Origin: Glycine soja
Taxonomy: Eukaryota > Streptophyta > Magnoliopsida > Fabales > Fabaceae
DNA length: 64,000 bases
Direction of reading: 5' to 3'
Assembly (NCBI RefSeq): GCF_004193775.1
Contig: NC_041012.1
Location: forward strand, 11,367,223 to 11,431,222
The translations under genes and the position numbers were made by a program. Positions 49,651 to 64,000 of the stretch are shown here, piece after piece; position 1 is the stretch's first letter, and the number at the start of each line of letters is the position of its first letter. Below the pieces are notes generated by a model, which was not told the origin of the DNA, made no database searches, and saw only the letters and a list, made by a program, of their open reading frames with translations.

Positions 49651-52600
49651 CAAAGATGTTAATTTCTTCATTATTTCATTAAAAACAATAATAAAGTAAA
49701 GAAATTACACCCATTTATTAATCCAAATTGACTATTAAATTAGCTTATATTTCACAGTTATCATTTTCTCGTTTAAGTTAACTAGTATATCAATCCTAAT
49801 GTAAAGTAAAATTAAATTCAATAACTTTTGTTGAATTTAATAGTAAGTATATTATTTTAGTTTTTGTGTAAAATGTAAGATAGAATTACATTTATAATGA
49901 TAAAAAGATACTTATAAATATATAAATTGTCGAGATAGACTATAAACATATTAATAATTAGAAACAATTAATTGATCAATATATACATTAATTGGTAATG
50001 AATCCTATAGGTACTTAAAAAATACCTATAGTACCTTAACCCATCACACTCTATACCCACATTAATATATAAATGTGTATATGTTCGCATGTGTGTATAT
50101 GTATACATACGTTTGATTACATTTATATATGTATGCATATATTTTTTTGTATACATATATTTAATATTATAAAGTATAACTTCTGGTAACACTTATAAAG
50201 AATTGTTTATTTTGATAAGTTGACTCATTTTTTACTATCATTTATGTCCACTCATCATTATTTGAGGAAGGGACATGAGAAAGGTAAAAAACAACATTTA
50301 ACATGATCTAAAAACTTTTATCACTCTTGCATGTAAGTGTTATGTTCATTTAAATTGCTGTCCTATTTGTCTAACTCAATGTGCTACATTTATAATTTTC
50401 TCTCTCTCGCTCTATATATATATATTTATTTATCTTAATATCTCACTCCAACCCCTCTCTAATTCACATTCCTTCTTCCTCTTTTCACATTTCCCTTGAA
50501 TTCTTTTTCTCCCGATTTCTTTTTATTCCCTCAAGTAGAGTCTTCACGTGCCCAACCAAACTTTGAACTTAGAAGATTAACATTTTTTTTTCTTTAAACT
50601 ATTTATTATTGTTGTTAGCAATGTTGTTTACTTATGTTAATTCATAATTGACTTGAGTGTGAGTTATTTAGATTAGGTAAAGTTATTCATAATTAATAAG
50701 CACAAAAGTACATATCATACTCTATTTTATTATTTATAAAGAATTTATCTTCTTTCTCTTGCTTTTTTTATTTATTGAAATCAAGCAACAATGTACCTAA
50801 ATAATACCACATTTTTTTTATAAATGTCATTATTTATATTGTCCATCAAATATTATTATTTTATATTAATAAACAAATTCCATATTTATTCTAATTATGA
50901 CTACTTAGCATTTAAATATTACTTTTCTAAAAATAAAATTCATATTATTTAATTTTCATAAATAATTTATTTAACACAAAAATTTATGCTAAAATGATTT
51001 TTTATTAAGGACAATATTTTAATTGCACTTTTATAGACCAAAATAAATGTGATGAGAAGTTATTCCCATAAATAAATTTTGGTTCATTAAATTATAATTG
51101 AATTATGTAAATAATTTAGTTTTTATAATGATTCTAACCATGATTATATTCGATAAGACAATTCAGTTAATTTTTAACTTTTTTTATTAGTTGAAAAATT
51201 TACTTGACTATTAGTTAAATAAATTTTTTTAGTAATTTTTAGTATTTTTTACACTAAAGTAGTATTTTTTTAAAAATATGCAAACTCCCTCATTTTGTTT
51301 CACAACCTTCTAACGTCCTAACTTCATACGATACTCAATTTTTTATAATACTTAATTTTTTTACTTACTTAATGTGGGATTTCATCTCATATTTCTACTT
51401 CATTTTTTTTTTGGTAGGTGGATAAAAGAATAAACAAAACAAGAGAAAGACAAAACTTGACTAGAGAATGTAAAGACTATTTTGAAACGCTGAATTTATA
51501 CAAAATAGAAGAAGAAGATGGTTTCATGATTTCCTCAATGATAACTAACCTTTTTGAGTTTTAAAATACATACAAGTAGCGTGGACAGCACAAAGTCAGG
51601 GATATCCACGTCGGGGAGCAATCAGATTGTGTCAGCAGGAAAGGAGGCGGAGGTGTGAAAGAGGGTATGCCTCAGCGGTGACATTAATATTGCCCAATAT
51701 GGAATCTTCTGAAGTGGAACGCGTTCACACTCTTTAGTTTTAAATATATTTTTATTATTATTTCTGCCACGGAAGGTTACCGGCTCCGTTTATAATTTTC
51801 AAGCGGAATTTACGTAACAAGCCTTATAGGGCTCCGTTTATATATATATATATATATATATTCCAAATGAGATCAAATTAAAAGCCTAATTGATTAATGT
51901 GATCAAATTAAAATTGAATCGTTTGAATATAATTGATTTTACTTATTTTCGATTGAGGTACTCTTTAGATTGGTTACACATTTTTTCTTCTAATAAATTG
52001 AAAGGTTAAAATAAAAAAATGAAGTATTATTATTTATTTATTTAATTTAAAATCATTAATCATTAAATATATTTAAGTCAATATCAGTCATAATTTCACA
52101 TTTAAATATATAATTATTGTAGAAAGAAAGTATTTTTGATAATTTGTTGAAATTTCTTCTTTTTTTCCCGCTAAAATGTAATTTTTTTCTTTTTATTTTT
52201 TTAAATATATGTTTTTAGTCTTTCTATTTTTTTAATGGAGATATTTCATCTTTTACTTTTAAAAAGTTTAAGATTTTAATTTTTTATTTTTTAATTGAGA
52301 TATTTTATCTTTTATTTTTTAAAAATTCATAATTTTAATCCTTGTAATTAATTTTAAACCTTGATATATGTATTTTGTAAAAATTGATTGACAAATATTT
52401 GTTTATTGAACATATAATTTTTTTTAAAAATTATTTAATTATTAACAAGTTTAAATTATTAAAAAAAATAAAAAGTATACCGTCAATAAATGTGAAATTA
52501 ATCAAAGAAATTAAAATTGTTAATATTTAAAAGTGAATGACGAAATGTTTGATTATAAATAGAGAAACTAAAATTATGAATTTTTTAAAAATAAAAACAA

Positions 52601-53400
52601 AATATCTAAATAAAAAATATGAAAGAAAATAAAAAAAAACCAAAATTTCAGTTTTTTTTGGAAGGTTCGAAATCCCTTCCTTAATGGTTACCTACGTTAA
52701 TTAATATACTATAACCAATCATACTATATTTGATTATTATATTTTAATTAAAAATATGCAACTTGCAGTGGGTTTGATTGTGAGAGAAATCAACTAATAA
52801 TTTTATAATAAATTAGTTACAATCTCATCTAATAACTTATTAATTAGTAATTTTATTATACTTTATTGTCTAGAGTGCAATATCCTTATTTTGAGAGAAT
52901 TCAATTTTTTTTGTTGAAAATTTCCCATAATTTATGCGCTTATTCAAGATTTATTGCAAAATCAAACATACACTTTCCATTTATACGTGTAATTTTGGAT
53001 ATAATTAGATAAAAAGTTATAAACCCATCAATAAGTGACATTAATAATGAGATTCATAAAAATATTATGAATACTTTTTTTTATCGAGCAAATATTATTT
53101 TATTAATTTTATTAAAATTAAGTTGATGAATTTGAATTAACGATTTTTTTTTCTCTTTTTTTTATTCTTTTTCAATCACTTGAGCAATCTTATATTTCTG
53201 AAAAAAAATATTACAAATATGTTTACAGTTACTTATAACACAAAAATAATAATTTTACAGTTAATTAAGGAAATATTTATTTATACTATTTATGAATGAA
53301 TATTTTATTCTTTTAATTAAACATAAAAAACTTTTAATCTACTTGCTACCTTTCTAAAAATGTTAAAACATTCCTGATATTAAACATTATTATCTTAAGC
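49651..53400. other. AT-rich intergenic region upstream of APX
   Basis: No gene seen. A less AT-rich island at about 51585-51730 and a (TA)n tract at 51839-51861 interrupt otherwise featureless AT-rich DNA. Confidence 0.5.
51839..51861. repeat. (TA)n microsatellite
   Basis: About eleven dinucleotides. Confidence 0.9.
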
Positions 53401-53764
53401 CGCTCCAAAACATGCCTGTCAGTATGGTGCGAAAGCGCGAACACCCCTCCCCCCAACACAGCGAATGTACTAATCCCGTAACGAGGGTACCTTCGTCATT
53501 TCATTCCCAAATTATAATAGTCAAATGGACTTATGGCATAACGCCACGAAATCCGTTCTCACTGTCTTCGATAACAATGATCCCTCGCCTTTTACAATCC
53601 CATCCTCTTTCTCCTCACTGGTCAGTCATAAAGCCTTTCCTCACCTACCCCACCGTGCAATTTACACGTGCACACCCATCCCAACCGTCAATTTCCCAAA
53701 TCGACAACAACCGCATGATCAAAAAAATCCAACGGCCCATGATCACCTACTAGAACTTTCTCCG

Positions 53765-56034
<2,270 letters not shown>

Positions 56035-56340
56035 GCAACGTTTAGGGGATTGTTGAAGAGGCATGGTGCCCATAATATTTCTCTAAAAAATTGTATGGTC
56101 ATGGTTTTTAATGCCAATGTGGGTTCCCCAGATTTTAGATAGCTTTTGAATGTATTTTGCTGGACGTGACGATGATTGGGAAGTTGGGTTGTTGTTTTTA
56201 TTTGTGGTTGATACTTTTGTTAAATAACATTGTTCAGCGATAATGATAGTGATCTTTCGGACCTAACTTCGTTCTTACCGTCTATAGCTATTGCGATTTC
56301 CTGATTAATTATTGTATTTTGTTCGTGTTGTTCATGTTAT
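56035..56340 (+). other. 3' untranslated region of APX (approximate)
   Basis: Transcribed-looking sequence without open frames after TAA. The 3' end is not determined. Confidence 0.4.
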
Positions 56341-56689
56341 CTGCATGCCGTTCAATTGCTTGGGTAACATGTGACAATTTCCCGTAGTAACTAATTACTA
56401 AACAATTACAATCGAGCTATCAGTTTTGCATTTGTAAGTAATGCATAAAACGTGGTATGTATGGTCTTATTAAGTTCTATTGCCGATTAAGGATGCCGAG
56501 TTGTAAAGAGGATTTAATTCAAATCTTGTGTGGATTTGGATTTTAAGTGAGACGTCGTACGGAGCAAGTTGATTCTGATGTCTGAGACCAAGTTGTTGTG
56601 CTTGTAATACGGGAATTGTTATTGTTCGCATCTCATTTGTTATTAGTTTCTCGCAATGGGTTGATATATTTTTTTTATTTCAAAAATTT

Positions 56690-57120
56690 ATTTGATCAAA
56701 ATATGATTTTGTTATACAAATTAATGAAATTATGATTTTGTTATATAAATTAATGAAATTATGAATCTATTATGTGATAATTTCTGTATTCTTCTTAAAA
56801 TAATAAAATTATGAATTTATTGTATATTTTTTTATAATGATAAAATTATGATTTTGTTATTTTTTATTTTTGTATCCCTTGGTAAAATTGAATTGTGATT
56901 TTGTTTTGAATTTTTTTTTTCAATATAATATAATCATGATTATATTGAGGTAAAGAAAAAAAATAATGAAATCATTATTGAAAACAAAATTTTTGTAGCG
57001 GTTTTTAAAATAAAAAAAGCAAATAGTAAAATTATGATTTTATTAGGTCAAAATATATAATGGAATCGAGATTTTGTTATTTTTTTTTTCAAAAGAATAA
57101 ATGAAATTCTTATTCCATTG
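56690..57120. repeat. Degenerate repeat of ATGATTTTGTTAT modules
   Basis: The motif AAATTATGATTTTGTTAT or a close variant recurs at least eight times at uneven spacing. It is followed by a purine-rich stretch (57120-57250) whose minus-strand open frames are low-complexity. Confidence 0.55.
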
Positions 57121-57473
57121 AAGAAATAGCTGACAGAAGTCGGGAAGGGAGAAGGATTGGGGTTTGTGTGCAAAGAAGGGGAGGAGAAGTGGAGGGTGCC
57201 AGGAAAGGTGGGGGGCTCGGGTAGAGAGAAGGAAGAGGGAGGGGTGAAAATTTTGAACTAGAGGGTAGAAGAGTCTTTTCATTAGGTGACAGGTGCCAAT
57301 ACCAAAAGTTGTACACTCCATTGTAATATTTACATGTCTTGTTTCATGAATATATATTTTGGCTGGTATTAATTTAGTGTTATGAAATATTGCTCACATC
57401 GTTTGATTTTATGGCTCAAAGAATACACTAATGATCGACGGCTATTTAGCCTATAATTACTTCCAGAACTTAA

Positions 57474-58570
57474 AACAATACATTCAGTTGATACCTCAAC
57501 AACTAAGAGGACAATTCATTCAGTAGATAATCAAATGTTAATAAATTATTTTACAAATATACTTCTTGTTACTTAAAAAATAAATATTTTACACATTTTT
57601 AATATAATAAATAATTCCCCTTTAAATATATATTTTTTACTTTATAATAGCTTTAGAGTTGGTTAACGAAATGGTTTTCATAAATATTCACAAATTCTTG
57701 TTGGTCTTTCATGTGTTAATTTTCATGCAAAAATATTCACAAATCCTTTGATAAATACTTAAAAAACTTGAAAACACAATACATTCAGTTGATACTTCAA
57801 CAACTAAAAGGACAATTTATTCAGTAGATAATCAAATGTTATATTTTTCGAAAGTACCCATCTCTGGGTGCTATGATTCCATTTTTTTTATCATTTTTAT
57901 TTTCATACTTTTTCTAATATTTAATTCATTTTTTTCATTTTTATTTTCGTAAATTTTCTAATGTTTAATACAAAATAATTTCGAAATATGTATACAATAA
58001 AATTGACTATTAGTTTAAACGTGTTAAATTCTGAAAATCAACTAAATCTTGTGGTCTTCATAATTCTAATAAAGATATTTTTTAACTAAAGTTTAGTCCT
58101 TCAATTTAATCTGTATGCAATTTATAATAGCTTTAGAGTTTGTTAACGAAACGGGTTTCATAAATATTCTCAAAATCTTGTTGGTCTTTACTTTAGTTTT
58201 TTAAGCAATGTTGGTCTTTATTTGTAAATTTCACACAAAAATACATAGACATTAACTTTTACATGATCATATTTTATGACAAGTTAAATGAACAAATTAC
58301 ACTAAGGTTGGTTGATGATATAAATACTACTTTATTTACATAAATACTTTTTGTTACTTAAAAAAATAAATATTTTCATATTTTTAATATAATAAATACA
58401 TTCTCTTTTAATATTTTGTTTACCTTATAATAGCTTTAGAGTTAGTTAACGAACGGTTTTCATAAATATTCAAAAAATCTTGATGGTCTTTATTTGTTAA
58501 TTTTTATACAAAAAGATATAGACATTAACTTTTACATGATCATATTTTATGACAATTTCGTAAAAAAAAA
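57474..58570. repeat. Local duplicated AT-rich modules
   Basis: One module (ACATTCAGTTGATAC ... ATAATCAAATGTTA) occurs at about 57479-57540 and 57780-57841. Another (TTATAATAGCTTTAGAGTT ... TCTTGTTGGTCTTT) occurs at about 57645, 58120 and 58425. A third (CTTTTACATGATCATATTTT) occurs at 58256 and 58527. A further copy of the last module flanks the CACTA element. Confidence 0.8.
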
Positions 58571-58637
58571 AAAGAAAATTAGACTAAACACTCCTAAGGT
58601 TGGTTAACGAAATAAATACTAGATTATTTAAATAAAT

Positions 58638-58641
<4 letters not shown>

Positions 58642-58676
<35 letters not shown>
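58642..58676. repeat. (TA)n microsatellite
   Basis: About 17 dinucleotides between the local repeats and the CACTA element. Confidence 0.93.
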
Positions 58677-58678
<2 letters not shown>

Positions 58679-58902
58679 TAGTTTTATTGTCTTTTCTCAT
58701 CTACGAGATTTACTGCTACAGTATCATTCAACTAAAATTTTAATTGTTGTATTTCTAAGAATATGATTCAAACACATACGGTTCAGTTTAAAGTTGCTAT
58801 ATAAAATATTTGATATTCAAAATAAAATTATTGTACAAACATCCAAATCCATGAAATCAGCATACAGATTCCCCTACGCAAAACGTTCCTACTTCCCCAT
58901 CA

Positions 58903-58914
58903 GGCTCTGATACC
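58903..58914 (-). other. Primer-binding-site-like sequence
   Basis: On the minus strand it reads TGGTATCAGAGC, the complement of the initiator Met tRNA 3' end used by many plant Copia elements. No LTR could be delimited beside it, so it is at most a retroelement fragment, and chance or a gene-derived origin remains possible. Confidence 0.35.
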
Positions 58915-59034
58915 AAAGCATAGTAGAATGTTGGACGGACATAAAGGAGTAGGAACCACAGATAATAACAGAATGATATGCAAGTTCTTGTTGTTCTTTA
59001 TTTGTTAATTTTCATACAAAAAGATACATACAAT

Positions 59035-62000
59035 CACTCCCAAAAAAAGCGAATTTCTGACGAAAATCTCAAAAATTCGTCAGTAATTTAAAATTTCATA
59101 CGGACCAAAATCCATCGAAAAAATAGTCGTAGAAAATTTTAACTGACGAATTTTTGTTGTTCGTTAGAAATTTCCGACAGAAATATCCGGTTGGACTCTT
59201 TCCGTCATAAATATCATTTTATAAAGAATCATTTATTTTATTTGTTTTTCATTTTTATTATTTAACATCGATAATTTTGCAATTATTTTTTGTATTTATA
59301 TTATTTAACGCCAAAATTTTAATTAATGCATACATGTAATTAATGGAATACTCAAATTTATAAATCCAAAACAAATAGTAAAATATATCATTAAGTTAAA
59401 TTGAAAATAAATGGAAAAGATAAACACAATGTAATATGTCAATAACAATTTTATGATGTTAAGTCAGTAATCAAAATATTCATTGGGAGCGTGTCTCTGT
59501 TGGTCATCATCTTGTTGTTGGTCATCTGCCTGCTCATTGTCTTCTTGTTGTTGGTTTTGATGTTGCTAGTGAGGTTGTTGATGTTGATGAATAATGTTAT
59601 GCACTTCAAGAGGTAACTGACTGAAATACATGCATCTCGTCCTTTGATTGACGAAGCTCCTCCCTCAGTCGCTTAATCTCTATGGCATCTTGGGTGCGAC
59701 TGGAAGATCCTTGCATATGTTGTATGAAGTTGTCATCTTCACATTTATAAGTATGAGCAAGGTCTCCAGTAGCGTAAACGCGTCCCTTACGCTTTGGTCT
59801 CGCAATTGCAACCCAACATTGACTCCTAAATTTTTGTTCTTCATCAGGGTCTAAAGGAGTGAATTGTGATTCACCAACACTTATGCAACATGAGATCTAG
59901 CTTGAGATAGTCTAACCTCAAATTCTTTCTGTCATTTATAAACAATTATTATTTCATAAATATAATAAACATTTTGAAGAATAAAAAAATATGCAAGATA
60001 ATGGTCTCACATGTATCTGCATAGATCTATCATCGATAAATTGACCAGTATCTTTTTGTAAATGAATTTGCATGCACATCGACCAAACTCTTCTGACTAT
60101 TAACAAACATTATAAAATAAACATTAAGTGGTAAATGAATTGAAAATCAAAAGTAAAAAAAAAAAGTCAAAAGAAGATTGAGATGGCATACGTTACTATT
60201 GATATCTTGAAGATGACATATATTAACATTGATATCTCAAATCGTATTTAGAGATTGATCGTTAACTTTCATTCCTTTACCAAGTGATGAAATTTGTAAC
60301 ATATATTTATTAATAAGATAATTAACTGCATGTAAAACTTATAAGATAATTAACTGCATGTAAAACATACTAGAAAAGTAAAAATTTCTACAGCATATCT
60401 TGAAACTTAAACTGCATGTAAAACTTATAAGATAATTAACTGAACTAAATATGTTTATAGTCTATGGCTATGTTTAAACAATTAATACGACGAATTTGCT
60501 ATCCTGACATGTCCTTTATAATTCGGGCTTGGTTTGTATCAAATCATTGCAATCAACCAAACTAGGCAATTTGTATGTTAGGGTTACGGCCCACGATAAA
60601 CAATTTTCATTTTATTATGTATAATTATAAGTTAAATTACTTAGTTCATCCTAAAATTATATTAAAAAAATTTAAGCATCTCGTTAAACTAATATTTTTT
60701 AATTTAATTCCTAAACTAGAAAAACATGTCCTTAAGATTAGTTTATGATAACTTGAAACCACTAAAATGATAATTTATACTAGCAGTTTAAAAATCTGGC
60801 AGACTCGATTAAAATAGTAAAAATGACTTGTTTGTTAAATATAACCTTTATGTATAGAGTAAAACCAATAAAGTTTACACTATAATCACGATCAAAATAA
60901 TAATTAAACTAATAAAGAAATTAAACAAACTAGGAACTCAACCGCATACACATACAAATTTAATGGGCACAGAAGAACGAGGTAAGTGTTGATACTTGGT
61001 ACACTATTGTCCGTGTAGCAAACTTCAATTACGGGTGACAAATAAGCCTTTCAAAGTCTCCGATCATGTATAAAGTAAGTGGAATGTAATTTGAAAAATA
61101 ATAACAAAAATATCAAACTGGAACAGAGGACCAAAAGAGCTAACATTTTCAAAGTGTTTAATCAAAATTATTACTAGGCTATTTCTTGATTCAATCTTAA
61201 GACATTATATGTTATTCTTCAACATACACGTTAGTACTATTTTATATGACAAAAAAAAATACCCTAACTGAAACACACACAGACACTAATATGCTTCTTC
61301 AAATTAAAAAAAGAAGGAGATAAATAGATATTTATCTTGGATTGGACCTACTAGTTCCACAAAGGTTGTTCCAGCCAATAATATCCGAGAAACCAAAAAT
61401 TAGAAAAATAATAATAATAATTACAAAATTGTCCAACAAACTAAAATTGCCATTTGCCAATGTCTATGATAAGAAATAAGAATGATATCATACACAACAT
61501 ACATAGAATGACAAAAGAAGTACTAATGTAGACGAAGGGATGCTAGAAACAATTCTTTACCAAACAAACATCAGCCACATAATCAATTACTTCAGGCATG
61601 GCATGCTCATTCAGTCATTCAAGCACTGAAAGTGATCAGCCAACAAAAACACATAACAGAAAATAGGAATATAAAACTCACTTGACCCTTAGGTAGCTGG
61701 AGTATAGCTATGGGACTCGTGCACTTGCTTTCCTTTATACAAAAATTCAAAGGTTAGATACTCAACAATTGGCATAACACAATCAAAGTTAAATAAGCTG
61801 TGAAACGCAATCTCACTTCTCTTCTGCAACAACCAAGCAGAACTAGATTGGAACCAATCTCAGATTGCTTAGAGTCCTTTAGTGTTGGACTGAATTTGAG
61901 TTTCAATGTGGTGGGCAACTTAACATGGATACGGCATACGTAAGCACAAGAAAGAAGACATGAATCAGTACCTACCCAGAGTTGAAAAATGGAAGCAGGA

Positions 62001-62174
62001 AAACCACAGAAAAGATAATTTCAACTTTTCAAAGGATATTTCTGACAAAATATATATCCGTTGGAAATTTAATATTTTTAGATAAAATATAGTCTGTCGG
62101 GAGTTTTAATATTTTTGATGGATTATTTTTAGTGAGAAATATTTCGTCGATAATAACATTTTTTTCTTGTAGTG
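59035..62174. mobile_element. CACTA (En/Spm) DNA transposon with a decayed transposase
   Basis: The right end read inward is CACTACAAGAAAAAAA, the canonical CACTA terminus. The left end is CACTCCCAAAAAAA, a diverged version. Both subterminal regions contain multiple TCGTCAG/CGACGAAA/GACGAAAA-type motifs in inverted orientation. Flanking trinucleotides are AAT (left) and ATT (right), so a 3-bp duplication has one mismatch. The interior carries a minus-strand Ptta/En/Spm-type transposase remnant. At 3.1 kb it is a deletion derivative and probably non-autonomous. Confidence 0.82.
59606..60115 (-). pseudogene. En/Spm (Ptta) transposase remnant
   Basis: The minus strand encodes QCWVAIARPKRKGRVYATGD followed by a coiled-coil-like charged segment (IKRLREELRQSKDEM), ending TGA at 59608-59606. 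This matches the C-terminal conserved block of plant Ptta/En/Spm transposases. A one-base frameshift near 59885 separates it from an upstream segment (EFEVRLSQARSH). A further exon-like piece at about 60012-60095 reads QKDTGQFIDDRSMQIH. The main catalytic region is missing. Confidence 0.72.
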
Positions 62175-62850
62175 ATTAAGTTTTACATAATCATATTTTA
62201 TGGCAATTTCATAAAAAAATAGCAAATTACATTATTCACTTCTAAAGTTTCATTAAATTTCACAAATACCTCTAAACTTTTGTAATCATTACAGTAACTT
62301 ATTTTTGTAAAGGTTGTTGGTATAATATATAAGAGAATGTCAATACAATATTTTTAAACATTAAGTAGATATTAAGGTAACATACTGGAAGAGTATCAAT
62401 ATAATATTTTTAAACATACAGTAGATTAGTGTATAAAGGGATAAAAAAAGTGTTTTTACGTGTAATTTGAAAAAATCTCAAAGGCATCAGTGTAATTTGC
62501 TTAAAAAAATTCTTAGCGGAGATATTATTACAAGTAGTTGTTAGTTATATAAAAAAAGTAGTAGTCAGTTAGAGATTAACAAATAAAATTCTTTATTAAC
62601 CTAATCAATTAATTATTTGCAGAAATTATTATCCTCAAGAAAACAATAATTTTAGCAAAATTATTATTTTGGGTGACTGAAAGGGTCTTATAGCCTTATA
62701 TTATACATAGACATGGGCATGAGTCAAAATTTGCACATATGCTAACACGCTTCTGACTCAATTATTCAGTTTTCTTCTGGCTAGCTGAGGACAATAACAT
62801 CATTCTATTATGATATTTATTATTATATCTCACGTTAGTTTAAAAAATAC
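62175..62850. other. Intergenic DNA right of the CACTA element
   Basis: It begins with the right half of the interrupted local repeat (TTTTACATAATCATATTTTATGGCAATTTC). It then holds a duplicated short motif (AATACAATATTTTTAAACAT and a near copy) at about 62340-62420. No gene seen. Confidence 0.5.
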
Positions 62851-62939
62851 ACGAGGTGGCTTTGACGAGCATACAAATTACGTAATAATAGAGGAAAGAA
62901 AAGGTTGATGGCTGTTGAAATAATTGAACAAACGAGGTC

Positions 62940-63406
62940 CGTAGATCAGAGGCGGCTACGATCTGAGCCGTTGGATTAAGTTCGGAACGCGTCACACGTG
63001 TGAGCGTGTGGTTCGTTTCGTTAATTTTTCTTCCCCTGGCGCGTTTTCGCACCTTCTTCGTGGCACCTGCTCCGAAAGTGTGAAGACTCATCAACGTGTT
63101 AGTGCTTACCCGGCCGAGTTGACCGAGCAAAATAAAAATCACTCACACGTACGAACGTACACACGCACTGACTCGGTGACTGACTCGCTCGCTCCTCGTG
63201 GACACTATTTAAATTAAAAACCTCTTCCTTTCACTCTCTCCATCCTCTTCATCTTTCTTCTTCTCGTTTTTACTTTGACGGTTTCTAGAGAGAGAAAGTT
63301 TGTTATAGAGAGAGAAAGCGCGCTGCTGCTTCTTCTGCTGCTGCTTCGACAGTGAGAAGAGAGAGAGAAGCGCTCTTCTCCGTACCGTTTCTAGAGAGAG
63401 AAACTG
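62940..63406 (+). promoter_or_regulatory. Promoter and leader of the MAP kinase gene
   Basis: CG-richer than its surroundings. It contains the palindrome CACACGTGTG (G-box core CACGTG at 62995-63000), a W-box-type TTGACC at 63119-63124, and a TATTTAAAT TATA-like element at about 63206. A GA-rich leader with three TCTAGAGAGAGAAA-like copies and one near copy runs up to the ATG. WRKY and bZIP/bHLH control would suit a stress kinase, but that is inference. Confidence 0.5.
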
Positions 63407-64000
63407 ATGGCCGGAGTTAATCCGAACGGCGTCGCCGATTTTCCGGCGACTCCAACGCACGGCGGACAGTTCATTCAGTACAACATATTCGGAAACCTCT
63501 TCGAGGTTACGGCGAAGTACCGTCCTCCGATCATGCCTGTCGGACGCGGCGCGTATGGAATCGTTTGGTACTGCTCGTTCGTTTTCTTCGATTTATTTTG
63601 TTTTTTGAAAACGCGGTTTATTTATTTTATTGAGAAATGTTAGTTGTTAGTTAGTTGTCCACAATCTCACGGAGCTGGGAGCTGTATGCTTAGCGTCCAT
63701 GTGATTTTCGAAGACGTGATTGATATAATTAAGAAATTGTGCGTTTCTCTGATTCTCGATTTTCGTTCTCGATGAATCGGATTTGATTTTGAGTGAACTG
63801 TTAATCTGTTAGCTAGTGCTGAGTGTTTATTGTTTAGCGTTGACTTTTTTTTTTATTTGTAAAATTGAGAAATCTGAATATGTTGATGTAATTTTTGAAG
63901 CTCGCTGTTGAATACCGAGACGAATGAGCTGGTGGCGGTTAAGAAGATAGCGAACGCTTTCGACAATCACATGGACGCTAAGCGTACGCTTCGTGAGATT
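63407..64000 (+). CDS. MPK3: MAP kinase, MPK3 type (group A), N-terminal part only
   Basis: Serine/threonine kinase at the end of a MAPK cascade, in the clade that relays pathogen and stress signals. Coding exon 1 is 63407-63567 and exon 2 starts at 63901 and runs off the window; 87 residues are visible. The sequence shows [20 protein letters not shown], the Gly-rich loop GRGAYG at residues 46-51, and the VAVKK lysine (Lys68). It ends in [13 protein letters not shown], the start of the alphaC region. The TETNELVA and [14 protein letters not shown] stretches match MPK3 better than MPK6 or MPK4 as I recall them. The TEY activation loop lies beyond the window. The intron splits the Cys54 codon in phase 2. 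Confidence 0.92.

Noticed and set aside
57043..57321. Overlapping minus-strand frames rich in Pro, Leu and Phe
   Set aside because: They read a purine-rich low-complexity stretch, with no domain and no conserved start context.

Overview
The window looks like a nuclear chromosome segment from a legume, very probably soybean or a close Glycine relative. The genes are intron-rich with GT/AG junctions, the intergenic DNA is very AT-rich with long (AT)n tracts, and the ascorbate peroxidase reads like the 250-residue cytosolic soybean enzyme as I remember it. There are no bacterial-style operons, no CRISPR array, and I recognised no rRNA or tRNA gene. All exon models were built by hand from reading frame and splice signals. 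In the five multi-exon models I could close, every junction keeps frame apart from the stop codons noted.

Layout, left to right. 1-11.3 kb is AT-rich intergenic DNA with microsatellites and a probable solo LTR (6346-7337) holding six copies of a 12-bp palindrome. 11.6-15.6 kb holds a TOE1/RAP2-7-type AP2 transcription factor (+ strand, ten coding exons, 487 aa) with a miR172 target site in its last exon. 25.3-32.1 kb holds a CNOT4-like RING/RRM/CCCH protein (minus strand, twelve coding exons plus a non-coding first exon, about 1024 aa).

33.8-43.1 kb is the most striking object: a 9.3-kb Mutator-like element (MULE) with terminal inverted repeats of about 71 bp, flanked by a perfect 9-bp target-site duplication (TGAGCATTT). 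It carries two convergent genes. One is a plant mobile domain (PMD) gene on the + strand. The other, on the minus strand, is a FAR1/MULE transposase with a SWIM zinc finger, followed in frame by an OTU-type cysteine protease domain. Each gene is broken by a single in-frame TGA where the family appears to have TGG. Both ends carry dense arrays of the palindrome TTCCGGAA, and the right end holds a 77-bp perfect inverted repeat with a 29-bp spacer. The space between the genes holds a 191-bp tandem repeat.

43-53.7 kb is repeat-rich and has no gene I can support. It includes a degenerate tandem repeat of about 200 bp and a retroelement remnant. 54.0-56.0 kb holds cytosolic ascorbate peroxidase (APX1 type, nine coding exons, 250 aa). 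57-62.2 kb holds locally duplicated AT-rich modules, a primer-binding-site-like sequence, and a CACTA (En/Spm) element of about 3.1 kb with a decayed transposase. The CACTA element interrupts one copy of the local repeat, so a neighbouring copy serves as an empty site. 63.4-64.0 kb holds the first two coding exons of an MPK3-type MAP kinase, cut by the window edge.

The host genes (flowering-time repressor, CCR4-NOT ubiquitin ligase, H2O2 scavenger, stress MAP kinase) do not form a pathway cluster. The genes that plausibly work together are those inside the MULE.
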